Below, piece by piece: positions 35,575-45,300 of a DNA stretch of 64,000 nt (the first letter of the stretch is position 1; each line of letters starts with the position of its first letter). Both the position numbers and the translations under genes were made by a program. Source of the stretch: Streptomyces canus (GTDB lineage: Bacteria; Actinomycetota; Actinomycetes; Streptomycetales; Streptomycetaceae); assembly GCF_030816965.1 (NCBI RefSeq), contig NZ_JAUSYQ010000002.1, forward strand, positions 2,046,001 to 2,110,000, in the 5' to 3' direction. A model generated the notes under the pieces. The model worked only from the letters and a program-made list of their open reading frames with translations, was not told where the DNA came from and did no database searches.

Positions 35575-35906
35575 CGGACCGTGACCTTTCGCTGTGCGGC
35601 CTGGACGACGGGCGGTCCCTGCGGGACGAAGGCCGCGGTCAGGCACTGGGCCGCGGAGGTGTCGAGCAGTACGGGTTCGCCGCCGACCGTGACGCCGCTG
35701 CCGCCGGCGGTCCAGCGGACCGCGACGCACGGCGAGGGCACGCGGTCGACGGTGTGGGGGCAGCCCGTGACGACGTACGCGTGGGCGGCCGTGGCGACGA
35801 CGGCGCCCCCCGCCCGTACGCCTCCGGAGGGTGTGGTGGCGGCGGTGACCCGGCCGCCGTGCGGACAGCCGATCACGGCGCCCGCGTCGAGCAGACTCCC
35901 GGACAA
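35571..35906 (-). CDS. PAAR-like spike tip protein
   Basis: A 111-residue protein rich in Gly, Val and Thr. It starts MSGSLLDAGAVIGCPHGGRVTA and has a second Cys-His pair in VVTGCPHTVDRV; these CPH motifs are the zinc-binding points of PAAR-type cones that sharpen the central spike. The fold is expected to be a small beta-cone sitting on the gpV spike. It lies directly between the spike and gp25 genes, the usual place. Overlaps gp25 by 4 nt. Confidence 0.85.
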   Translation of the reverse strand: MSGSLLDAGAVIGCPHGGRVTAATTPSGGVRAGGAVVATAAHAYVVTGCPHTVDRVPSPCVAVRWTAGGSGVTVGGEPVLLDTSAAQCLTAAFVPQGPPVVQAAQRKVTVR

Positions 35907-35922
35907 GATCTTCCCCCGTTGT

Positions 35923-36459
35923 CTATCGCTTGGAGAGGACGGTCAACTGGCCCTCGTTGATGGTCACTTCACGGCCGCGCAGGATGACCTCGGCACCCGC
36001 TCCGGTCGCGATGACGACGGCTTCCTCGGTGATGCGGATGTAGGCGCCGCCCTGGGCCTGGAGCAGGATTCCCTGCTCGGCGCCGGCGGTGTCGTTCATC
36101 ACGATCTTGTGCGCGGCCGGTGTCTGTACGACGACGGGCTTGTTCGGCGAGTTCGCCTGGAGCTCGCGGCGGGCGTCGGGCGGCAGTTCCTCGGCGGTGC
36201 CGTACCAACACCCGGTCCACACCGGGAAGCTGGGGTCGCCCTGTTCGAACTCCACCCACACGCCCGCGCCGGGCGGCGGCACCACGAACTGCCCCGACTC
36301 CGGGCCGGTGAACGGCAGGCAGGGCAGCGCCCAGGTGGACGGCTCGTCACCGAGGACGTCCGGGACCTCGACGGTGACGCGGCCGATCCGCAGGGGGTCG
36401 TCGTTGCTGACGACTCGGCCGCGGAACTTGCCGAGGTAGCGGTTGCTGGGTGCCGCCAT
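35923..36459 (-). CDS. Baseplate spike protein (gpV/gp5-like, OB fold)
   Basis: A 178-residue spike protein. The N-terminal OB-fold shows YLGKFRGRVVSNDDPLRIGRVTVEVPDVLG and GPESGQFVVPPPGAGVWVEFEQGDPSFPVWTGCWYG, typical of gpV/gp45-like and VgrG gp5 domains. The C-terminal part (LQAQGGAYIRITEEAVVIATGAGAEVILRG) is a short repeat region that should form the trimeric beta-helix needle. No lysozyme domain is present. It sits between hub and PAAR and forms the central puncturing device. Confidence 0.92.
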   Translation of the reverse strand: MAAPSNRYLGKFRGRVVSNDDPLRIGRVTVEVPDVLGDEPSTWALPCLPFTGPESGQFVVPPPGAGVWVEFEQGDPSFPVWTGCWYGTAEELPPDARRELQANSPNKPVVVQTPAAHKIVMNDTAGAEQGILLQAQGGAYIRITEEAVVIATGAGAEVILRGREVTINEGQLTVLSKR

Positions 36460-36523
36460 GGTGAGGAACTCCCGGTGTGTGTCGCTGTTGTCGGGGCGCG
36501 GTGTGTTCTGGCTCGGTGTGTTC

Positions 36524-37663
36524 TCAGGGCCGTACGTAGTCGCTGCGGGCTTCGAGGCCCTCGCGCGAGATCGTGAAGTTCTGCTGGAATGAGCCCGGAC
36601 GCAGGGTGTGCGTCACGGACTTGACGTAGTAGTCGCCGTCGTACGCCCGTCCCGCGCCGCGCACGCCGACCAGTTGCCGGGGCTGGAGGATGTAGCCGTG
36701 CCGGTTGACGTCGAGTGAGCCGGAGCCGGTGATGACGTCGGCGGAGACGGCGGCGCGGGCGAGCAACTCGGCCTCGGCCTGCTCGCGTTGCTGCTTGGCC
36801 GTGCCGGAGAGCGTCTTGCGCTTGAGGGCCGGGGTGGGCCGCTTGCCGAGGGGCGGGCGCAGGGGGCTGATCGCCGGCTGGGGCAGCAGCGTGGACACCC
36901 TGGTGCCCGGGTCCTGCCAGCGGGCCTGCGGCTCTTCGCGGGCCGTGCCGTCGTAGGCGAACGTCAGTTGGTCGACGGTGGAGTTGGCGTCCACGTTGAC
37001 GTTGAGGGCGTGCTGGCGGATGCCGAGGCGGACTTCCGGTCCCCAACGGGCTGAGGACTGGCCGGGGTTGGGACCGGGCTCCAGATAGAAGGTGTAGCCG
37101 TTGGCCTGGGCCAGCTCGGTGACGTACTGGAGGTCGGTGCCCGTCTGGTAGTGGACACGCAGGTCCTGGTGCGGGGGTTGGGCGATCTGCTCGGTGTAGA
37201 CGTCGGGCCGGATGCCGTAGTCGGAGTAGCGGCGCAGGATGTTCAGGACGCGCTCGGAGGGCGGCAGATTCGGGTACCGGGCGGTGCGCTCCTCCAGGTC
37301 CAGCAGGAGGGTGAGGTCCTCGCCGGTGACGGTGAGGGTGGAGTGTCCCGGCTGGTTGCTGGCGCCGACCTCCTGGCGGACGATCAGGCCGTCGAAGAGC
37401 ACGTCGAGGGTGCCGCGGACGCTGACGGTGACGATGATCCGGGTCTTCGGGTCGAAGAACCCCTCGGGCAGCAGCCGCCGGTTGATGATCCCGTTCTTGG
37501 TGAGGTCGAAGGCCAGCTGGAAGCCGCTGCGCTCCCCCGCCGTGGCGGTGATCTGCGCGGACAGCAGCGCCTCGGTGACCTCGGCCGGGACCGGCCGGGC
37601 GAGCTTGGGCCCCATGAGGAGCGTGATGTGGACGGGACCTTGTCCGACGGGCAGATCAAACAC
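36524..37663 (-). CDS. Baseplate hub protein (gpD/gp27-like)
   Basis: A 379-residue hub protein of the phage late control gpD family, the ring that links tube and spike. The N-terminal half has two barrel-like units (QITATAGERSGFQLAFDL; STLTVTGEDLTLLLDLEERTARYPNLPPSERVLNILRRYSDYGIRPDV), followed by the signature YQTGTDLQYVTELAQANGYTFYLEPG. The C-terminal strand region (YDGDYYVKSVTHTLRPGSFQQNFTISREGL) is also typical. The start overlaps the LysM gene's stop by 8 nt. Confidence 0.92.
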   Translation of the reverse strand: MFDLPVGQGPVHITLLMGPKLARPVPAEVTEALLSAQITATAGERSGFQLAFDLTKNGIINRRLLPEGFFDPKTRIIVTVSVRGTLDVLFDGLIVRQEVGASNQPGHSTLTVTGEDLTLLLDLEERTARYPNLPPSERVLNILRRYSDYGIRPDVYTEQIAQPPHQDLRVHYQTGTDLQYVTELAQANGYTFYLEPGPNPGQSSARWGPEVRLGIRQHALNVNVDANSTVDQLTFAYDGTAREEPQARWQDPGTRVSTLLPQPAISPLRPPLGKRPTPALKRKTLSGTAKQQREQAEAELLARAAVSADVITGSGSLDVNRHGYILQPRQLVGVRGAGRAYDGDYYVKSVTHTLRPGSFQQNFTISREGLEARSDYVRP

Positions 37664-38027
37664 GCCGGTCTCCCCTGCCGCTGGGGAACCCGCCGGCGAG
37701 CGGGATGTCGATGACGCGTCCAGCCTCGTCGGTCAACTCCCGTGGATCGAGGACGGGGTTGGCGTCCGCGATCTGCCACCACTGCCCGGGCTCGCCGAAG
37801 TACCGCTGGGCGAGCAGGTCGACCCGCTCGCCGCCCCCCACCACATGTTCCTGCGTCTCCTGCTGGTCCAGCGAGGGCAGCAACCGCCGCTTGGCGTACC
37901 GGACTTCGGTCCCGCCGGCCTGACGGTGGATGCCGATCTCGGCGTCGTGGTACCGGCTGCCCCGCGAATAGGGATGGGCGCCGGGTATCGCGCCCAGGGC
38001 GTTCTCGTACGGCTCGATGTCGGCCAT
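37656..38027 (-). CDS. LysM-type inner baseplate protein (Afp7/gp53-like)
   Basis: A 123-residue protein whose C-terminal half is a LysM-like unit (HVVGGGERVDLLAQRYFGEPGQWWQIADANPVLDP). In eCIS and phage tails these LysM proteins (T4 gp53 type) clip the tube to the hub inside the baseplate rather than binding cell wall. ATG 38027 (MADIEPYENALG) is chosen over the longer non-coding-looking extension to 38078. Order tube-like, LysM, hub is conserved. Confidence 0.85.
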   Translation of the reverse strand: MADIEPYENALGAIPGAHPYSRGSRYHDAEIGIHRQAGGTEVRYAKRRLLPSLDQQETQEHVVGGGERVDLLAQRYFGEPGQWWQIADANPVLDPRELTDEAGRVIDIPLAGGFPSGRGDRRV

Positions 38028-38037
38028 GGTGTGCTGC

Positions 38038-38715
38038 TCAGCCCCTTCCGCTGAATGTGCCACTGAGCCCGAGCGCACCCAGCCCGGCGCCCCGCGCGGC
38101 GGCCGCGAGCCGCTCCTTCTGCGCGAGGTGCGCCATGTACAGGTCGGCGCCGCGGTGCCCTGCGGGCAGGTCGCTGACGGTGAGGATCTTCATCCCGATG
38201 CCGAGGGAGGCCCGGATGGGATTGAGGTTCACGTCGAAGGCGGACTCGTTCACGGACAGCTCGGTCAGCCGCACGGGCATGACCCGCTTGCTCCCCCAGG
38301 TGAACAGCGTCAACGGCATCTCGATCGGGCTGATCTCGATGGTCCCCTTCTGCGACAGCCGGCTGGCGGCACGCAGCTGCTCGGTCGTCGGCTGCACCAG
38401 CATTTCGAGCGTGGCGAGTTGCGGGTGGATCCCGTCGGGCGCGGCCACCTCGAACTGGTCGGTCGCGTCGATCTCCGCGGTGAACTTCCAGGTCTCCTGG
38501 GCGGGGCCCTTGAGCCGGAGAGCCTCGTTTCTGTCCCCACCACCACTGCCTCCACCGCCGGAGTCACTGTTGTCTCCGGCGGACTGGGGGGCGAGGCTGC
38601 GCTCCAGCGTGTCAGGGTTGAACTGGAGCACGACGACACGTTGGGGGGCGCCGGTGCCGGGGTCGACCACGACTATGCCGGAGCGGATAGGCTTGGGGAT
38701 GTTTCGGTACGACAT
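38038..38715 (-). CDS. CIS tube-initiator protein (CIS_tube family)
   Basis: A 225-residue protein. ATG 38715 has AAGGAGA 5 nt upstream. The sequence VVLQFNPDTLERSLAPQ, the ETWKFTAEIDATDQFE segment and FTWGSKRVMPVRLTELSVNESAFDVNLNPIRA define the eCIS tube protein family that caps the hub and starts the inner tube. A Gly/Ser-rich loop (SGGGGSGGG, about residues 51-60) is longer than I would expect. It follows the small HEAT-like gene, and its own strong ribosome-binding site suggests that it is translated independently of the effector cassette. Confidence 0.88.
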   Translation of the reverse strand: MSYRNIPKPIRSGIVVVDPGTGAPQRVVVLQFNPDTLERSLAPQSAGDNSDSGGGGSGGGDRNEALRLKGPAQETWKFTAEIDATDQFEVAAPDGIHPQLATLEMLVQPTTEQLRAASRLSQKGTIEISPIEMPLTLFTWGSKRVMPVRLTELSVNESAFDVNLNPIRASLGIGMKILTVSDLPAGHRGADLYMAHLAQKERLAAAARGAGLGALGLSGTFSGRG

Positions 38716-38747
38716 GATTCTCCTTGGGGTGCGACCTCTTGCACGGG

Positions 38748-39317
38748 TCAATCGGTGCCGAAGCGGTGGAATCCCTCCAGGAGGATCGCGGAGTTGTGCC
38801 GAATGAACTCCTCGGGATCGTTCTGTCCGATCTCCTCGACCAGCGAGATCAGCTCCGGCCACCCCAGGTATCCCGTGGCGACAAGAACTGCCTGCCGCAG
38901 AGCGGGATCCGAATCCTGTGCCAGTGACCGGAGCAGGGAGATTTCTTCCTGCCGGTCGTCCGATGTCGCCGAGAGAGCGGCAGCGTAGACGGCGACAAGT
39001 TTCTCGTCCCGAGAGCTCGCGCGACCCATGGCAGCCACGGCGTCTTCGAAATGCCATACGGGGCACGCTTCTTCGATCTCGCCGATCACCCGATCCCTAT
39101 TGTCGCCGTGCACGGTGAAGTAGAAGAGGGCGATCGGTCGGTCTTCGACCGATCTGATTTCCGTCCTGCCGTCCACTGTGGTCCACACGTCGACGACCAC
39201 GTCCGCGGCCAGGTCCCCGGCATCGACCGCATTCCAGTCCAGATCCCAGGCGAACCTCTGAATGTCGTCGGAAGTCACCCCGGGAGCTAGCACAATTCTT
39301 TGCTTCGCGTTCGTCAT
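38748..39317 (-). CDS. Small HEAT-like protein next to the effector, possible immunity or chaperone
   Basis: A 189-residue acidic protein that I do not recognise as part of any CIS structure. The C-terminal half looks like short paired helices of HEAT type (DPALRQAVLVATGYLGWPELISLVEEIGQND). The gene begins 12 bp after the stop of the giant DUF4157 protein and its ribosome-binding site is weak. A sampled 60-base line has about 62% GC, below nearby structural genes. Position directly behind the effector's variable C-terminus suggests an immunity protein or dedicated chaperone; this is inference. Confidence 0.6.
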   Translation of the reverse strand: MTNAKQRIVLAPGVTSDDIQRFAWDLDWNAVDAGDLAADVVVDVWTTVDGRTEIRSVEDRPIALFYFTVHGDNRDRVIGEIEEACPVWHFEDAVAAMGRASSRDEKLVAVYAAALSATSDDRQEEISLLRSLAQDSDPALRQAVLVATGYLGWPELISLVEEIGQNDPEEFIRHNSAILLEGFHRFGTD

Positions 39318-39329
39318 GATCTGGGCCCT

Positions 39330-42300
39330 TTATTGCAGCGAGTAGAACTTTTCGAGTGCCTTCTGGACTCTATCCCGGCCGGCTTTCAGCGCTTCGTCCT
39401 CGGTATCCCCGACGATGCCTTCGTTGTTGGTCACCGCTGCGGCCCATTGCTGGGCGAGTTGCTCCTCGCGGCGCACCAGCTCGTCCCGTTCGGCCCCGGT
39501 CCCTCCTTGGGAGGTCGTTCCTGGATGCCTGCCGCCCTCCACCGCTGCCACACCTCGGGCGGCCCTTGGGGCCCCGATCATCGACATCGGGAACCGGCCT
39601 CGCCCTCCGGGCGCCTCCGTTCCCTCGTACTCCGTGAAGGCCTGGCTCCACGTCATACCGCCGCGCTGCGGACCTCGCTCGACCATCTGGGTTGTCATCG
39701 CAGCGAAGCCGAGATTGGCCGGATTCCTCACCGATTCCCGGACGAACATGAGCCAGGTGGCATTGCGCAGCAACCTCCGGTTCGCTCTGCTGAGGCTCGG
39801 CGGGAGGGTGCCCGTCCTCACATACGTGCGCATGTAGTTCGCGATCCGGGCGTCCGTCAGACCACTCTTCCGCATGAGCTCTGCGATCTCCGGATAGGTG
39901 CCGACTCCCCGAGTGAATGCGTTGACGGCGCCTGGCCTGTTCCACTCTGCGACGTTCTCGCGTTCACTACCGAAGCGGTACTGCTCGTCCTTCCACAACG
40001 GCGGATTGAAGGCATTGATCTCGACCTTCCTGCCACCCGGGAGGGATATTGTGAGGTTTCTCGCGCGTTCCCTGAGATAGCGGACCACGGCTGGTACGTC
40101 CCTCCCACCGGAGACCTCCAGCGGGTGCGTGTTCCTGAACCGTGCCAGAAGTCCGGAACGTGACCGATGCATCTGTTGCGCACGCTCCTGCACGTCGGGC
40201 CGGCTCACGAAGGTCTGCACGAGTTCATGAACGATACGGCGTATATCGGCCCCGGTGAGCCGGAAGCCCCCACCGGCCAGAGCCTCCGGATTGAGTACGG
40301 CACGGATGTCGAAAGCTCGCGAACTCGCCGCGTCCAGTCTGGTCAGTCGATACCACAGGCGCATGGCCAGCAGGACGGCATTGAGCGCAATGCCTGTGGT
40401 CCCGCGTCGCAGCAGGTTTGCGATACGAGGGCGGATCCGCGCGACGATCCTCGCGAGCCGCGCCTCCTTGGACTCCTTCGACTTCTCGTCCTTGCGCCTC
40501 TGGTCCTGCTTCTGCCTCTTCTGCTCCTGCTGCTGCCTCTTGTGGTCCCGCAGCCGGTCCTTCTTCTTCTTGAAGAGGTTCCGCAGCTTCGACGCGCCGT
40601 TCTTCAGCGCCTTGCCGACCTTGGACTTCTTCAGCTTCCTGCCGAGGGTCTTCGCCGCGTTGCCGACCTTCTTCAGGGCGGACTTGACGGCACCCTTGGC
40701 CTTCGCAAGGGCCTTCGCGGCCGGGGACTTGGGCTTCTTGGGCCTGGTCGGCTTCGGGCCCTCGATCTCCTTCTGCTTCTTCTTCGGAGGAGTTGCGGGA
40801 GCCTTGTCCCTGGCCGGGCCCCGGTCCTTGTCGGGAGTCCTGTCCTTGTCCGGACCCTGGTCCTTGTCGGGTTTCTGTTCCTTCGACGGATCCCGATCCT
40901 TGTCGGGCGTCCGCTCCTTCGGCTTCGTCTCCGCCGCGTCCGGCTTCTTCTCCGGCCCCTTGGGCGTAGCCGTGTCCTTCGGCTTCACAGGGGACTTCGG
41001 GTCGGGTGAGGGCCTGCCCTTCGGCTTCGGCACGGTGCCAGGCCTGGACAGCGCCTGCTTCGCCTTCCGCATCGCCCCCCGCGCCGAATTGACCGCCGCC
41101 CCCGCCGCCTTCTTCGCCCCGCCCCCGACCTTCTTCAGGCCCTCCATGATCTTCTGGGACATGGCCTTGAGCCGCTTGCCGACCCCCTTGGTCGCCGAAG
41201 ACAGCTTCTGGAGAAGGAAGTTGGTGATGAGGTCGAGCAGGGCCACCACACCCGCGGCGACCGCCTCCGCGAACAGGCATGCCGCCGGGCCCGCCTTGAC
41301 CGCCTTCAGATACGCCCAGAACTTCCCGAACGCGGCCAGGATCGAGCTGATGCTCTGCCAGGCCGCCATCAGGCCCTGGACGATCGTGAGGATCGCCCCG
41401 GCCGCGGGCACGATCATCGAGACGACCTTCTCGATGACCAGGGAGGCGATCATCATCGGGAGCGAGGCGATGATCGCGTCCCACGCCATCTTGCCGATCT
41501 GCTTCATCGACACGCAGCCCTTGACCAGGACGTCGATGACCGCCTTGCCCAGGCCGAGGATGCCTTCGACCTTCGTGTCGAACCACCCCTTGACCGCCAC
41601 CTTGATGGCGCCCCAGAGGTGGTCGGTGATGCCGGTCTTGGCCGAGCTGCCCGCCTTCGAGATCCAGCCGCCCGGGTCGGGGGCGATGTCCGCCACCAAG
41701 GCTGCGAACTTGCCCAGCGCCTCGACCGCCGCCTGGGCGAACTTGATCGCACCCTCGATGATGGCCTGGAAGGCCTTGATGGCCGCCTTGACCCCGGCTT
41801 CCAGGACGTCCAGCAATGCGTTCAGGCCCGCCGCGAGCGCGTCGAGCAGCCTGTTGACGGCCTTCTTCAGGCCGTCCGCCAGCTGGTTGACCGTGGCGAT
41901 GGCCGCGTCCCGCATGCCTTCGATCGCCTTGCGGAACCTGTCGCGCAGTTCGGGGAATGCCGCGAGGAGTACGTCGCCGATCGCGATCAGGACGTCGGCG
42001 AGCGCGTTGATCGCCTTGACGGCCAGGTCGCGGACGAAGTCGATCGCCGCGTTGGCCCACTCCTTGAACTTGTCGATGATGCCGTTGACGAGGGCGCGCG
42101 CGGCCTCGAACACCTTGGTGACCGCTTCGAGGAGGCCCTTGAAGAAGTCGCCCACCTTGTCGGCGACCCAGCCGAAGAAGCCGCCGGACGGCTTCTCCTC
42201 CTCCTTCTTCTTCTCGGCCTCCTTCTCGGCGTTCTCACGCTCGGTGTCGATCTGCGCGTTGTCCTTGTCCTTGCGCTCGGCGACTTCCTTGTCCTTGTCG

Positions 42301-45300
42301 TCGCGCGCCTTGACGATCTCCTTGTTCTTCTTGCCGTGCTCGTCCTCGGACTGCTTGTCCGCGTCTTCGGCCTTCTTGTCCTGCTCGGTCCGCCAGTCCT
42401 CTCGCTGCTTCTGCGTCTCCCGGGCGACCCGGCCGCGTTCGGAGGTCTGCTTCTCGGTGTTCTGGGCGACCTCGCGGTCGATCTCGGTCTGCTTCTCCTG
42501 CTTGGACTGCTGCTCGCTCTGCTGGTGTTCCTTCTCCTTGGCGCCGAGGTCACCCTGCGCAGTGCCGGCGGCACCGGTGATCTCGGAGCCCTTCTCCTGC
42601 TTGGCGACGGCGCCTACGCCGTCCTTGGGCTTGGAGGCGGCCTTGAGTGCGCCGCCCTTGCCGCGCTTGCCGCCACCGGAGGCCTTTCCGGTGAGCTGTT
42701 CCCGCGGCGCGTCGGGGAAGATCTGGTCCTCGCCCATGGGTTTGGCCGCGTCGTCCCGACCGGTCCGCTGGATGTCGGACTGCTTGTCCTTCAGCGCCTT
42801 GGCCTGGTCGTCGGTCCGCGTCGGGTCGCTGGCGCCCTCCAGCCGGATCTTGGGGGCAGGTCCGACCGTCTTGTTCTGGAGTTCGGGGTCGGTCGTCGGC
42901 ACGGCGTTGGCCGCGGCCTCGATGTTCGCGGCCTCGGCCTCGCTGAGCCCCTTGTCGGGCGCGGCGGGAGGCGGCGGCGGAGGCACGTCGTCGGTGGGCT
43001 TCTTGCCCTGGGCCTTCTCGCTGCCCTTGGCCTTCTGCTTCTCGCCCTGGTCCTTCGGGCCGAGCTTCTCCACCTTGCCGGTGACCTGAGCCGCCGCGGG
43101 GGCGGCCTCGGGCGGCGCCGAACGCGTCTCGGGCGCACCCGAGGGACGCTCCTTGGTGGGCGGGGCCGCGTCGAGCCGCTGCTGCTCCTCGCCGATCTTC
43201 CTGTCCGCGGCCTTGTCGACCCCGGGCATGGCGGCAGCGGCCTGGTCGGGCGCCAGCTTGCTCACGGTCTGCACGGCGGCCTTGGGGTCCTGCCCCGAGA
43301 CGTCCGGCGGCTCCTGCTCCTTCTCTTCCGCCGCGGCCTCGCCACCGCCGCCACCACAACTGCCTTGACCGCCCTCGTCCTTCTCGGCGGCGGGTTCGGG
43401 CGGTGCGCAGCCTCCGCCGTCCTTCTCCAGGGACGCCTCGGGCCGGGGCGTGGCCGTCTCGGTGGCGGTCTGGCCGGGCGTGGCGGTCTGTTCGGCGGCG
43501 GGGCTCACCGCCGCCTGCGCGGCGGACGGCGCGGCACCGGGTCCGGCTGCGGTCGTCGGCCCGGCCGTCCGCTCGGCGGCGCCCACGGGCCCAGGGGGTA
43601 CGGCACCGGGCCCGGACTCCTTGGGCACACGGCTCTTGGCCTGCGGTGCCTCGCGCTCGGGCCGGGGCGGTTCGGCGCCGCGCCGGGCGGCGGGAGAGGG
43701 ATTGCGGTCCTCGACCGGCGTCTTCGGCGTCTGCGCCCCGGCCGGCTTGGACACGGCCGCCGCGACCGGGGACGCGACGGGCGGCGCCGGGGCCTGGACG
43801 GCCGACTGCGGCTGTACGGCCGTACGGTCCCGCTGTTCGCGGCCCTCTACCCGAGCGTCCTGCGCATCCTCGGCGTCCGGCCGCTCGTCGTCGCCGCCCG
43901 CGTCATCCGCATCGGAGTCGGCGTCCTTGGTCTGCTCCTGCTCCTGCTCCTGCTCGGGATCGGGTTTCTCGGCCTCGGGCTCGGCCCGTTCCTTGTCCTG
44001 GGTCGCGAGGTCCGGGCCGACCTCCTGGTCGAGCGGCTTCTCGGTCTCCTGCAGGTCCTTGGTGCTGCGGTCGCGGGTCTGGGCGGCGGGCCCGTTCTCG
44101 GGCTGCGGGGCCTCGCCCTCGACGGGTCCCTCGTCCTGGCCGGGGGCCTTGGGCTCGGGTCCGGCCTCTGCGTCGTCGTCGGACCGCTCGCCTTCCTGCT
44201 TCTCCCGCTCCTGCTCGATCTTCTCGGCCTTGGTCGGCGGCGGAGTGGGAAAGGACGGCAGGGACGGCTCGGCGGCGCCCGGTTCGAGCCGGTCCGCGGT
44301 CGGTACGGCGGACAGGGCGAGGTCGGCCTCGGGAAGGTGGTCCTCGGGCTTGATCTCGGGCTCGCGCTCGGCGCCCGGGGCACCCCCACCCTCGTCCTCG
44401 CCGCCCGTGACCTCGTTGTCGGCGCCCGCTTCGAGACCGAGCGGCCGCTCCTCCTCGCGCGGCTCGGCCTCGGCGCCGCCGTCCTCATCCTTGTCGTTCA
44501 GCCCGTGCTCGGAGAGCGCGGAATCCGGCTGTTCAGCCCGCTCGTCGACCTTCTCCGGGCGTACGGCGCCGGGCTGGGCCTTCTGCTTCGGGTCCGGCTC
44601 CTCGTTCCTGGACCCTGCGGCGGGCTGCGTCTGGTCGTCCCGGCGCTTGCGCTTGTCGGCGCCCGGCGCGCTCGCCTGCTGCGGGTCGGCCTCCTCACGC
44701 TCGCGCTGTTCCTTGCGCTCCTCCTTGGCCTGCTCGGTGCCCTCCTGCTGCCCCTGGGCGTGCTCGTCGGCGGCCTGGTCGGTGCGGTCGCGGTCCGCGG
44801 CGGCCTGCTCGTCCTCCTGCTGCTGCTCCTGCCGGTCCTGCTGCCGGGACGCGTTGCGCTCGTCCTCCTGCTCGGTGCGCTGCGCGGCCTCCTGATCCTC
44901 GGTGGCGGCGTCCGCACGGGCCCGGCTGCGGTCGCTGCCGCTCTTCTCGTCGCGCGCTCTGGCGTCCTGCTGTTCCTCGCGCTCGTCGGTGGCGCGCTTG
45001 TCATCGGAACTCCGGTCGGACTCCTGCTTCTTCTTCCACTGGATGCGTTCGACACCGAGTGCTTCGAAGAGGTCGATCTCGGGCAACGGAACGTCGGCGG
45101 GCTGCAGTTCGACGGGACCGGGACGCGCCTCGTCGGCGAGGTCCAGGAGACGCTCGTACTCGGGCGTCAGCAGCCGGGTCTCCAGGCGCTCGACGACCGC
45201 GTCCTCCAACTGCTCGGACATCCGCGCCAGTTGGAGGCGTACGCGGCCGGAGGCGTCGGTGGGGTCGCCGCGCAGGCTGCGCAGCACGTTGCCCGCGAGC

